Positions 46,031-55,175 of a stretch of 64,000 nucleotides of DNA are shown piece after piece; position 1 is the stretch's first letter; every line of letters begins with the position of its first letter. Under the pieces are notes generated by a model, which was given only the letters and a program-made list of their open reading frames with translations, searched no databases and was not told where the DNA came from. Source of the stretch: Adiantum capillus-veneris (lineage: Eukaryota; Streptophyta; Polypodiopsida; Polypodiales; Pteridaceae); assembly GCA_014529385.2 (NCBI GenBank), contig CM043950.1:73066435-73130434 (forward strand), given 5' to 3'. The translations under genes were made by a program, and so were the position numbers.

Positions 46031-46556
46031 TGCTACGCGCCGTGTGCGAGCCACAAAGGCTCCTAGCACACAGTCATACAACAGACAAGCTCACAAGGAA
46101 GAATGGTGTGTCACTCACCTTCCTGCGTAGTTGCGAATGAAGGATTCCCGCGTCGCGAAGAAGAGGGAGACGCCGTTACGCCACGCTCAACTGCCTCGCC
46201 GCCATCGTGCCGCCACAACGCTCGATCACACACACACTCTCACACTCTCTCTCACACGTACACACACACACAAGGAGATGGTGAAGGAGAAGGTGGAGAT
46301 GGAGCAAGAGCGGCTTCTATTGGACAATGAGAGAATGAGTAAAAATTAGGTTTAGTGGCTTTTATATGAGCTCACCCCATTCACACTTGGACGCCCATAC
46401 TTAGCCAACTAACTCCTTGAATATTCCAGTTAGAGTGTGCCTGTCATCGGCGATCACCCTTACCCTGTTCCTATTGGTCCGACAAGCCCGATACCTGACT
46501 CTAAATAATACAACGTTTATAGATCATAGGGTGTCCGTGTGCCGTGAGGGTTAACA
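46031..46556 (-). repeat. 3' LTR of the large gypsy element
   Basis: Minus strand runs from TGTTAACCCTCACGG to GCGCGTAGCA, 526 bp, with a TATA-like CATATAAAAG (complement of 46359-46368). A polypurine tract (GGAAGGGGGG, complement of 46559-46568) precedes it. The outer border interrupts copia RT at 46030, so the gypsy is younger than that copia. Its partner 5' LTR is not in the window. Confidence 0.75.
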
Positions 46557-47921
46557 TGCCCCCCTTCCTGATGTAGATTCCGTCCTCGGAAGCTATCCAG
46601 TTGAAGTTCGTTCGTCGAGATGGAAGAGCAGTCGACATGGATGTGCGTAGCCTTTTTCAATCACTGCAAAATCAAACAACATTGCCATAGTAATTGCATT
46701 CTCATATACAATTAAAAATCATATGCAATAGACAGACAAATTGATTGGTAACAGAATTTTAGACAATTTGTCAGCAATAAACATTAAATTGCGATATAAT
46801 CAAATGCATAAACAGATGTAAAGATAAAAAATTAAACAAGTCCGGGGTCGCTAATTTAACGGTCAAAAGGCACTAGAGCTCGACTATTAATACCATGGGT
46901 AACCTCCAATTTTTTTTGGTCAATTAAGTTGTTTAATCGCGAGAGCCAAGTATTTGATGTTCAAGGGCTGACTAGAGGCTATACCTAGAAAACCTTGAAG
47001 TTAAGCTACGATAAAAGGAATTTCTCATGAAATCATCGCCTGACTGATTACCTTTTCTTTGACCCCCCAAAGTCTTTTCACATTGATTCAATTTGATGTG
47101 TGTGCTTATTTTGTATGCCTTGGGTTTTTTGCTTTTCAAGGAAAAGCGCCCACATTGGGAGCCTCTAGGGCTCTAGTACCATAGGCGATACATGTGAGTG
47201 AAGTACCAATTTAAGCAGGGATTTCTCTTCCTGCTTAAAATTTCACATTGTGGAACTTTGATTTTTTGTTTGTTCATTTTCAGCATTTTAATTTTGTAAC
47301 TTTGGGGGGTCATATAACACTGTTACCCTCCCCAGGCTCATCACATTAGTAAACTCCCTTTATAATACTTAAGCTAAAGGTCAATAGGGTTAAGCCCACT
47401 AGAAAGCCCTAGTACATTTCACACAATGCTACCTAAATCGGATTAAGAACCTATGTAACCATTGCTTATTAGGAAGGCATTCCCCATGGTATTAAGAGAA
47501 GATTTCTAAAACCTAGCTTGGTCAAACTAGCTTAGTCAGACTGCTTGATTTTTAAACCTAGACAAGTGATTATGACAAAACATTACATTGAATTAAATGT
47601 TTGATACTAAGCAAATGCGCTGAATATTATGCTACCAATCACAATCAAAGCAGACAAACATGGATGCAAAAAGATAAGGGCAATGCTAATGGACATAAAA
47701 CACCTGTTTGTGTTGATGGTCGCGCTTGATTTGAAGTGTGAACGAGAGAAAGGTTCCATGAAGGTCCAAATCCTATCAATAGCAACACGCTCCTGTACAC
47801 ACTAGGAAACAAAAGGAATACCTCCAGGAGGCACATTAGTGGGAAAAGGTACCAACACTTATTGAACACAACAAAAAACATAAGGAACCCTAACCTAATT
47901 ATTTGCACTCCCCCTAAAGAG
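46557..47921 (-). other. 3' untranslated part of the large gypsy
   Basis: About 1.36 kb between the last small ORF and the polypurine tract. No domain recognised; a short Leu-rich frame (47645-47908) is not convincing. Confidence 0.45.
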
Positions 47922-48380
47922 TCAAGGGAATAGGATATTGTAGAGTTTGGGGGGGAACCCTAAGGCTAAACCCCTATCCTCGTCGTCGAGATAAACAAAG
48001 TCATCATCCATGAGACCATATGTGCCATCCGTGTAGTCATGTAAATTTTCTTCTTCATCATAGGCGCCCATGTTTACTAACAAGGTCACTAGACGCCTAT
48101 AGTCATCTTGGTCAAAAGGGTAGGCTTGTGCAATGGGAGAAACGCTCTCTACTAAGTATGGATCAGATGTGGTCAAGAGACATATCAGCCATTCTAACTC
48201 CTCAAAATTCCTCTCACATGCTAGCGTACCTATCAAATCCCATTCACATGCAAGCACTGGAAAGACCATGTGAAACATTTGTGAAAAGTAGCGAGGGTAC
48301 CTCTCACCCAAGGCAGGAGTGGATGACTCTAGCGTACTAGCCATATCTGTACACGCAAATAGATGATGGTTAGAGTGCAA
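47922..48380 (-). CDS. Hypothetical 152-aa ORF in the gypsy 3' region
   Basis: An open frame on the element's coding strand, downstream of the W-[VI]-P-K domain. It includes MFHMVFPVLACEWDLIGTL, FEELEWLICLLTTSDPY and an acidic DDDFVYLDDEDRG tail. No family is recognised and no membrane span is clear. Its place between integrase and 3' LTR is where some plant gypsy lineages carry an extra ORF, but I see nothing envelope-like. It may be the end of the preceding reading frame after a frameshift. Confidence 0.4.
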   Translation of the reverse strand: MHSNHHLFACTDMASTLESSTPALGERYPRYFSQMFHMVFPVLACEWDLIGTLACERNFEELEWLICLLTTSDPYLVESVSPIAQAYPFDQDDYRRLVTLLVNMGAYDEEENLHDYTDGTYGLMDDDFVYLDDEDRGLALGFPPKLYNILFP

Positions 48381-48591
48381 ATATTACAAGGGTCGTGTTT
48401 TTGTGCATAATTTTTTATTTTTTTTTTGTGTTATGGCTCTTGCTCTTTTACTTTTTTATCTTGTTTTTGTGAGTATAAGGCTTTATATATACATTCCCTA
48501 AGATTGGATATTGAGAGGTCAGGGAGGAAGGTTGAGAGGGAAGTAAGTGAATGACGGATGTCAACAAACACTCCCCCCTTCCTTGGGTAGA

Positions 48592-49533
48592 TCATAGTTT
48601 TTGGAATGATGTCGTCACCTTTTGAAACCAATTGTTCCAAGTTGTTATGGGTAAAGGCTTTAACCAACAGTTTTCGATCACCCTATGTGTTTCATCTAGT
48701 TGCAAGGGTGGTAAGGTACTCTCCCATGATTTTATTTGCAACATTGTTGGAGGTGGTGAATCTACAACGGGAGGTGCAAACTCTTTCTTGCTTGTATCGA
48801 TATGTACAATGGTAGGTGGAGGTTGTGTCGAAGCTTCTATTTCCGTATAGGAACTACATAAAGAGCAAGAAGCTTCATTTGCTTTTCTTGTTCCTGAGCT
48901 AGGTGGAACAAATCGTTCTTTCTTTGGTACCCAAACTAGCTCTGGAGGAGGTGTGTCGCATTCCGTGATTTTTTCCTTTCCACGATTTTCAATTTGTTTT
49001 GGAGCCACAGGATTGGGTTTACATGGGCCAGGTGACAGGTAAGAGTACAATTTACGTTTGGGCACCCAGATTTGATCATTTCCTTTATAGTATCCTTGGG
49101 CTTTTAATAGTCGTTTAGGAATCCAGCGCCACGTTTTCTTACATTTCTTGGAGCGAGTGGGACGTTTCTTACGAGGCTTCCATTTTTTAGCATCAGCCAT
49201 GGTTACTAAAGAAGCTTTAGGGACCCACTTCTATGCTTTCTTTGTTATATTAGGATGGTTCTTGTGTCTCTCAAGCTTTCTTTCAACTACATTAGTTGAA
49301 GATCTAGAGAGTTGGGCTATGGGGACATATGGTTCAACCTCCTGGACATGCAATGTCTTGGGTTTTATTTCGTTAGGCAATATCTCAGGGACTATGGCTT
49401 GAGTGGTAGGGATAAGAGTTGGTTTTTGCGTTGTGACACCCCCAGTCCCCCAATCAATAGTGCATTTGGTGGCTATCATCCACGTGCGTCCTAGGTTTAT
49501 ATTACCCTCCATAGTTCCAGTAGGCATGACCAA
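48592..49533 (-). pseudogene. Gypsy 3' domain with repeated W-[VI]-P-K motifs
   Basis: Continues in the frame of the integrase and second protease, through a TAG at 49231-49233. Motifs KWVPKASL (about 49205-49230), RWIPKRLL, IWVPKRKL and VWVPKKERF occur at intervals of tens of residues in a Lys/Pro-rich context. The strongly basic part starts MADAKKWKPRKKRP at 49200. The end, to 48592, is Pro-rich, and a second frame (48431-48667) overlaps it, suggesting a frameshift near 48640. Basic and Trp-rich composition could mean nucleic-acid binding (inference). Family unknown. Confidence 0.5.
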
Positions 49534-49790
49534 AAAGTCTTGAGCTACAATTCCATTGTCATAACTGACAGAAGTGTGTCAGATTCCAAAAACCGTAGTT
49601 TTTTTCTTGTTGACACCCTTGACTTGGATAATACTCTCAGATAGAGGTGGCTTCCCTTACTGACACCACACCCCATAGGATAGCAGATTATATTTAGCAC
49701 CCGTGTCCAATAAGGCCTTATATAGCACTTTTCCATAGGCACTATTTAGCTCAATAGGGTATCGTAGAGGTGTGTCAGAGTCCAACCAAT
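49440..49790 (-). pseudogene. Second retropepsin-like domain downstream of integrase
   Basis: In the same frame as integrase the minus strand reads LRYPIELNSAYGKVLYKALL, then LLDTGAKYNLLS with the active-site-like DTGA at 49696-49707, then VSYDNGIVAQDFLVMP and NLGRTWMIATKCTIDW. DTGA followed by an LGR-type block about 60 residues later is the retropepsin signature. Stops TAA at 49657-49659 and TGA at 49579-49581 break it here. The usual gag-pol protease is separately present at about 53690-53985. The domain identity is inferred from motifs alone. Confidence 0.7.
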
Positions 49791-49799
49791 CCTTTTCGA

Positions 49800-50010
49800 T
49801 TTCCACGTGGAATGCATTTGTGACTCCAAGGTTAGCCTCTCGTTTTTGTCTTATACGTTGTTGTCGCTCCTTAGCCTCAGCTTGAGCTTGTATCTTCTTT
49901 AACTCGGTTTGTGCTTTGGCGGCCTTCTTTTGATGAATGGCCCAATGTTCTTCTTGGCTTAAAGGATCATAATATCTTTTGAATTTACTCCCATTGAGGA
50001 ATCCAATGGT
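49800..50010 (-). other. Charged linker between integrase and the second protease
   Basis: Same frame as integrase after a TAA at 50011-50013: TIGFLNGSKFKRYYDPLSQ, then a Lys/Gln/Ala-rich, probably helical stretch (AAKAQTELKKIQAQAEAKER). FLNGSKFKRYYDP resembles the last residues of many gypsy integrases, so the TAA is probably a later mutation. Confidence 0.6.
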
Positions 50011-51351
50011 TTAAATTCCATCAAGAGTTTCCACACGAAGGGCACCTTGTGGGGTAATTTCACATACTCTATATGGTCCTTTACCAGCATATTTCACCTT
50101 TTTCTTCTCTTTACGTAATCCATACATAAGGACTTTATCACCAACTTTGATTTCCTTGTCCTTCACATGGCGATCAAACCACTTCTTTCTCCTATCCTTT
50201 TCCACAAGAGCATTCTGCACAGCCAATTGTCTCTCTTCGTCTAGTTTTTCTAAGATATACAAACGCTCGGTTAAGGGGTTACCATTCCATCCTTCTTGCG
50301 AAGCTATCCTAAGACTAGGAATGACAAACTCCCAAGGCATAACTGCTTCTTGGCTGTATACCATTTTGAATGGCGTACAATTAATAGCCACTTTATAAGC
50401 AGTACGATAAGCCCATAGAGCAGCTGATGTCAACTTTAAATCCCAATCAGTGCGATGAGCTTCTACCGTCTTGGTTAAAATAGAGATTAGAGTCTTGTTG
50501 GTGCTCTCGGCTTGTCCATTAGCTTGCGGGTAATAAGGTGTAGACTTATGGTGGGATATCATAAAGGTCGTGGTAAGCTCTCTTATTACCTCATTTATAA
50601 AATGGGTACCATTATCACTAACAATTTCAAAAGGGCAACCAAATCTTGTGATAATGTTCTCAAAAAGAAACTTAGCTGTTGTCCTCGCGTCAGCTTTTTG
50701 TGAAGCCTTAGCTTCAGCCCACTTTGTTACATAGTCCGTAGCAACTAGAATATATTGAGATTGAGTGTTGCGAGCTGCGGGACTAATTGGACCTACAAAG
50801 TCTAAGCCCCATTTTTCAAATGGTTGGGTTACTTTAATAGGATGTAAGGGCATTCTGTCTTTGCGTTGTGTGGTCTTGTAACTTTGGCACTCATCACACC
50901 CTTTTGTAAAAAGTGATGCATCCTTAAATAAAGTTGGCCACCAATAGCCTGATTGTAGCACCTTTCTAGCAGTCAGGTCTCCTGAAAAATGTCCTCCTGC
51001 TATGCCCATATGTGCTTCTTGCAAGATATACAAATATTCATCCTCGCGGGCACAACGCCTAAGAATACCGTCCTTGCCTAGTCTATACAGAGTTCCGGCA
51101 ATCAAACAATAGGGTTCACATTCTTTTACTAGCCTTCGAGCGATATCCTTACGAAGTTCCTTGGGTGGAAAACCATTAACTAAAAAGTTAACAATGTTCT
51201 CAGTCCATTCAGGCATAGTCTCAACGATGAATAGGGAAGTATCGGGTAATTCATCATCAACTCCTGTAGGGGCTTCACCATTGGGTATGCGAGACAAATG
51301 ATCAGCCATGACGTGCCTTTTACCGGGTCTCACTACAATCGTCAAAATCAA
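50011..51351 (-). CDS. Ty3/gypsy integrase (RNase H end + integrase)
   Basis: 446-codon frame. It starts inside RNase H (VVRPGKRHVMADHLSRI), followed by the zinc-binding region (HMGIAGGHFSGDLTARK ... CDECQSYK) and the catalytic core with DFVGP, VSDNGTHF and QAESTNK, supplying the D,D(35)E triad at the expected spacing. The C-terminal part reads KVGDKVLMYGLRKEKKK and GPYRVCEI; no chromodomain follows. Integrase inserts the element cDNA into chromosomes. A frameshift near 51340 separates it from RT, and a TAA at 50011 ends it early. It is otherwise intact, making this the best preserved pol in the window. Confidence 0.9.
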   Translation of the reverse strand: MILTIVVRPGKRHVMADHLSRIPNGEAPTGVDDELPDTSLFIVETMPEWTENIVNFLVNGFPPKELRKDIARRLVKECEPYCLIAGTLYRLGKDGILRRCAREDEYLYILQEAHMGIAGGHFSGDLTARKVLQSGYWWPTLFKDASLFTKGCDECQSYKTTQRKDRMPLHPIKVTQPFEKWGLDFVGPISPAARNTQSQYILVATDYVTKWAEAKASQKADARTTAKFLFENIITRFGCPFEIVSDNGTHFINEVIRELTTTFMISHHKSTPYYPQANGQAESTNKTLISILTKTVEAHRTDWDLKLTSAALWAYRTAYKVAINCTPFKMVYSQEAVMPWEFVIPSLRIASQEGWNGNPLTERLYILEKLDEERQLAVQNALVEKDRRKKWFDRHVKDKEIKVGDKVLMYGLRKEKKKVKYAGKGPYRVCEITPQGALRVETLDGI

Positions 51352-53788
51352 ACTCCATAAGAATTAACAACCATCGTGTGATTCTTCCTATGGAGCATGG
51401 CTTGTTTACCAGATACAACAACGCTTGATGATCCACATAATATACAAACTTGTTTGCTAGAAGGTAGTAGAGAAATTTCTTAACTGCATAAACCATTGCT
51501 AAACCTTCTCGCTCTGTAGTGGTGTAGTTCCTTTTAGCATCATTCAATTCACAGCTAGCAAAGATAACGGGATAGTCCAATTTATGTTCTCCTGGTTGAG
51601 TGAGAACACACCCAATAGCAAAGTTTGATGCATCAATATGCACATGGAAAATGACATCCCAGTTAGGTGTCCTTAAAATCGGAGCACTTGCTAGTGTTTT
51701 CTTCAATTGTTCATAGGCCTGGTCACACTCTTCAGTCCATTTAAATTCAATGAGAAGCTTGTACAAAGGAAACCGTCGATAATAACCCACGTGTCCCATG
51801 AACCTTTGAACACCCTTGTAATTTGTTGGTGGTGGTAACTCTAGAATCACTTTAATTTTTCTCTCATCGGTTGAGATACCATTCTTAGATACTATATGCC
51901 CTAAAATAACTCCATGCTTGACCCAAAATTGGCATTTGAATGGGTTCAATGAGATATGATATAACCTACACTTTTCAAACACCTTCCGCAAACATGATAG
52001 ATGTTCTTTCCAAGAAGAGTAAACACAAAGGTCATCTAAGAAAGCTTCACAAAACTGTCTCAAATATTCTTTAAAAGCAGTGTTTATTAATCGTTGGAAT
52101 GTAGCAGGGGCATTTGTTAAGCCAAAAGCCATCACACGAAATGCAAACACGCCAAATTCTGTGATGAAGGCAGTTTTAGCTTGGTCCTCTAGCGCTATCG
52201 TGATTTGGTTGTAGCCTGAGTACCCATCTAGAAAGCTATAAGCTTCCTTGCCCGCAACCCTTTCGAGTACATGTTCGGAATATGGTAGGGGGTAATGGTC
52301 TCTTCTAGTAGCTGCATTAACTTTTTTGAGGTCTACGCACACCCTAAGTTTCCCATTCTTTTTTGGCATGATAATTATTGGATACACCCATTCAGAGTGT
52401 TCAATAGGATATATGAACCCACATTTGATAAGCTTTTCTAGTTCTTCTTGAATGATCTTTGCGTACTTAGGATTCATCGGGTAGGGTCTTTGCTGTACGG
52501 GCTTCGCAGTGCTAATCATAGGGATCGTATGTTGGACCACAGAAGGTGGAACACCTTTCATATCATGGTATGTCCAAGCGAATATGTCCTTGAATTCCTT
52601 GAGAAGCTCTTTGAGGACCGCCTCTTCAACTTCTGTGAGGTCTTGGGCAATAAAAACAGGTTTTGATTCTTCACCGGGGTCGGCTAATTCTATTTCTTTA
52701 ACTATTGCCGGACCATCATAGATTCCATTATTCCCATCGATAGGTATTCTTTGGGCTTTTGTGTACACAACCTTTGCTTCCCCTGTGGTGTAAGATTTGA
52801 AATGTTCTGGTGCAGGATGCAAGTCTGTGGATTTTGGTTGTGCTTTGGTCTGTGCTTCTATTTCTGCTTTCTTGTGTTGTCGATCTAACTCTTGGTTTTG
52901 ACGCCTCCTTGCAGTGCGGATCAACTTTGGCTTGTCTATGATCTCTAATTGGGCTATGTCATGGGGTCGTGGTCTACACCATATAACATTTTGGAGATAT
53001 TCACCCCAATCGTCTACGAATTTACGATGAGCATCACATGCTCCTATATAACTGAGCCATTCTGCTGCGGATCTCTTCTTTTTTATCCTAGCACGTACAT
53101 TGGCTCGATATCGACGCCTCTTAAAGTTTTTCTTTTTCTTATCTGAGACCTGCTTTTGATTTGAATTTAGATCTGGCTCACTAAAGGAGTCCTCGTTGGT
53201 GTCCTCTTCACTCTCGGAGCAGCTATCATCGGTTGATGTGCTCGGTCCTTCCGAATATGAGTCAGTGTCTGAGTCGTGTTGGCCAAAGTCTTCTATATTT
53301 GAGCTATCGGTGTCACTGTCAGATTGGTCTACAATTGCCTTGCCCTTAGAAGATGCATGTATGGCACTTATCATGTTCAGAGGTGCAATTTGTGGTACCT
53401 CTTCCCCCTCTAGTGTGACCCAAGTGGTTCCTCTATTTCCCCAGGTATCTATGGTTGCCGCTAGGTGTACCCAGTCTACGTTGTCTGATTCCGTCATACC
53501 CGGTAACACATCCATGTAAGGAGAATCTTGGCCAATGTCTGTATCCTTCTTACAAGTGTAACAATATTGTAGTCGGGCCGAGTAAACTGTGGTGTCAGAG
53601 CGATGATCAATAATGGTTTTACTCCCTAAGGGGTGTACCTTACCAGTCACCAAATCCACTCTAAGGACAGAGTCTTGGAATTGCAAATAGACATGATTTT
53701 TAGACCAATCATGAACCATTTGTGCTTCCCTCATGAATGGTCGTCCTAAAATCATTTCATATGACATAAGGTGTTTAGAGAAATCCAT
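51320..53788 (-). CDS. Ty3/gypsy protease end, reverse transcriptase and RNase H
   Basis: 822-codon frame. It begins in the protease C-terminal half (SYEMILGRPFMREAQ), then an acidic Ser/Asp-rich and basic linker (about 300 residues), then RT: KLIKCGFIYPIEHSEW, MPKKNGKLRVCVDLKKVN, YSFLDGYSGYNQI, FRVMAFGLTNAPATFQR and the catalytic FLDDLCVYS near 52025. RNase H follows with HIDASNFAIGCVLTQ, TTTEREGLAMVYAVKKF and YYVDHQALLYLV. It ends at a frameshift about 51340. Just upstream, TGA at 53804-53806 separates it from the protease active site. The FLDGYSGYNQI wording resembles non-chromodomain (Athila/Tat-like) plant gypsy RTs; lineage is tentative. Confidence 0.9.
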   Translation of the reverse strand: MDFSKHLMSYEMILGRPFMREAQMVHDWSKNHVYLQFQDSVLRVDLVTGKVHPLGSKTIIDHRSDTTVYSARLQYCYTCKKDTDIGQDSPYMDVLPGMTESDNVDWVHLAATIDTWGNRGTTWVTLEGEEVPQIAPLNMISAIHASSKGKAIVDQSDSDTDSSNIEDFGQHDSDTDSYSEGPSTSTDDSCSESEEDTNEDSFSEPDLNSNQKQVSDKKKKNFKRRRYRANVRARIKKKRSAAEWLSYIGACDAHRKFVDDWGEYLQNVIWCRPRPHDIAQLEIIDKPKLIRTARRRQNQELDRQHKKAEIEAQTKAQPKSTDLHPAPEHFKSYTTGEAKVVYTKAQRIPIDGNNGIYDGPAIVKEIELADPGEESKPVFIAQDLTEVEEAVLKELLKEFKDIFAWTYHDMKGVPPSVVQHTIPMISTAKPVQQRPYPMNPKYAKIIQEELEKLIKCGFIYPIEHSEWVYPIIIMPKKNGKLRVCVDLKKVNAATRRDHYPLPYSEHVLERVAGKEAYSFLDGYSGYNQITIALEDQAKTAFITEFGVFAFRVMAFGLTNAPATFQRLINTAFKEYLRQFCEAFLDDLCVYSSWKEHLSCLRKVFEKCRLYHISLNPFKCQFWVKHGVILGHIVSKNGISTDERKIKVILELPPPTNYKGVQRFMGHVGYYRRFPLYKLLIEFKWTEECDQAYEQLKKTLASAPILRTPNWDVIFHVHIDASNFAIGCVLTQPGEHKLDYPVIFASCELNDAKRNYTTTEREGLAMVYAVKKFLYYLLANKFVYYVDHQALLYLVNKPCSIGRITRWLLILMEFDFDDCSETR

Positions 53789-53806
53789 TACAATGAACGT
53801 ATGTCA

Positions 53807-53990
53807 TACCTTGTGTCCTAGAACTTTGATCTTAAGATCCTTGAGCATCCCCATAGGTTTGACTATGGTACCATTTGCCATCTTTACCACAATGTTAGTA
53901 ACACTGAGGCGGGGTTTTCCCATGGATTCCCAACAATCTTTTGTAACGATGCTAACTCCCGCACCACCATCAAGAATTCCCTTATAGTTA
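53807..53990 (-). pseudogene. Canonical-position gypsy protease, active-site half
   Basis: Minus strand reads KGILDGGAGVSIVTKDCW with the catalytic Asp codon at 53969-53971. The motif is D-G-G-A-G where D-T/S-G-A is usual. The frame continues to the LGRPF block at about 53740 past one TGA (53804). A frameshift near 53985 separates it from the upstream gag-side frame. Confidence 0.75.
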
Positions 53991-54870
53991 ATCCCTTGGT
54001 AGTGATGGGTAGGGTCGCATTAGACTCGTTGCCTTCAAAATACTGCCCTAATTCGTTAATGGGTACCTCGATCACAGACTCGTGTCCATTTAAGTCAAGT
54101 GATTGCACATGATTTTCCTCATCAATCATAATCGAGTCAGGCCTATTTGGTTGCGCAAACTGCGGTAATCCCGTTCGTAGCTCTTCGTTAAGGAATGCTC
54201 AAAGTGCAAGGAATAACTCAGGATCTCCATACAGCTTTGCTATGATCGTGGTCCGGACCTCAGAAGACATTAAGTCCACTAGTTTGGCAACATTCATTGG
54301 CATTTTGTAGGGTGTAGGTCCTTGACTAGGAACTGGTGAGGATGGAATCTCATATTCCTCAATGGGATCAGGTATTCCTTCGTTAAACATCCTTTCCAAC
54401 AAGAAAGGTGTATGCTCACTTTCTGATGTCTCGTCCTCACTCCCTTCTTGGATGATACTAGATATGGCTAACGGTCTATGGTTCATGTGGGGTGGATGAA
54501 CTTGCGTGGGAAACACTGTGTCATGAATTTTGACATGCATGGGTTCTGGTTCTAGTTTCCTTTGAGTCTCCTCCACTAAACCTCTTAGATGTTTCACCTG
54601 CTCAATCTCGTCTACTGGGTTTGGGTACGTCCCAATCTTCTTTTTACGATTCTTCCCTAATTTCCCCTGCGGTTTATCTTGGGGGTCGGGTTGGATTTGG
54701 AAACACTTGTGGTGTTTTCAGAGGCTCTTTATGGTTTTCTCTTATTCGGTTTTCATTTGGTTCCATGTTACGGTTTTCTTTGTCGGTCTTTCCCTTTGTG
54801 GTATTGGTTCTAGTCTCCATTGTCTCGATTGAATCTGAATCATCCTCGCATTAGGGGAATTTTGAGGTCA
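53991..54870 (-). pseudogene. Gag-pol junction region of the large gypsy
   Basis: Minus strand frames at 54199-54597 and 53884-54129 read low-complexity acidic sequence (SEDETSESEHTPF; HVQSLDLNGHESVIEV). It contains no capsid core or zinc knuckle. Recognisable element sequence ends at about 54870, so the capsid part of gag, the PBS and the 5' LTR are lost or lie beyond a rearrangement. Confidence 0.55.
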
Positions 54871-55175
54871 CTTTTGTGCCCTGTAAGAATATGTAGAGAG
54901 AGAATATATACTTTATTTAAAAAATAGTGAAATGTTTGTAAAAAGGTGAGTTTGCATCCTTTTTACCTTCGCGGAAACATGTCATTGTCAAATATTTCTA
55001 GGATCTTTAGTATTCTAAAAAATACTCCCTCCAAAACTAACGAAAACGTCAGTTCTGGCCCAAAATTCAAAATTTCACTTGCTGAAATAAACCTTTTCTG
55101 TGTCGTCTTCTTCCTCGTATCTGCAGAGCTTTTCTCTATAGTACTATCTCTAACAAATACTGTTAATAGACTTCC

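Noticed and set aside
47645-47908. Leu/Phe-rich 87-codon frame as a membrane or envelope protein
   Set aside because: Short, isolated from the pol frame, no signal peptide or envelope motif; composition can arise by chance in T-rich sequence.
52448-53519. Several plus-strand frames across the gypsy RT region
   Set aside because: Antisense shadows of the long minus-strand pol frame.
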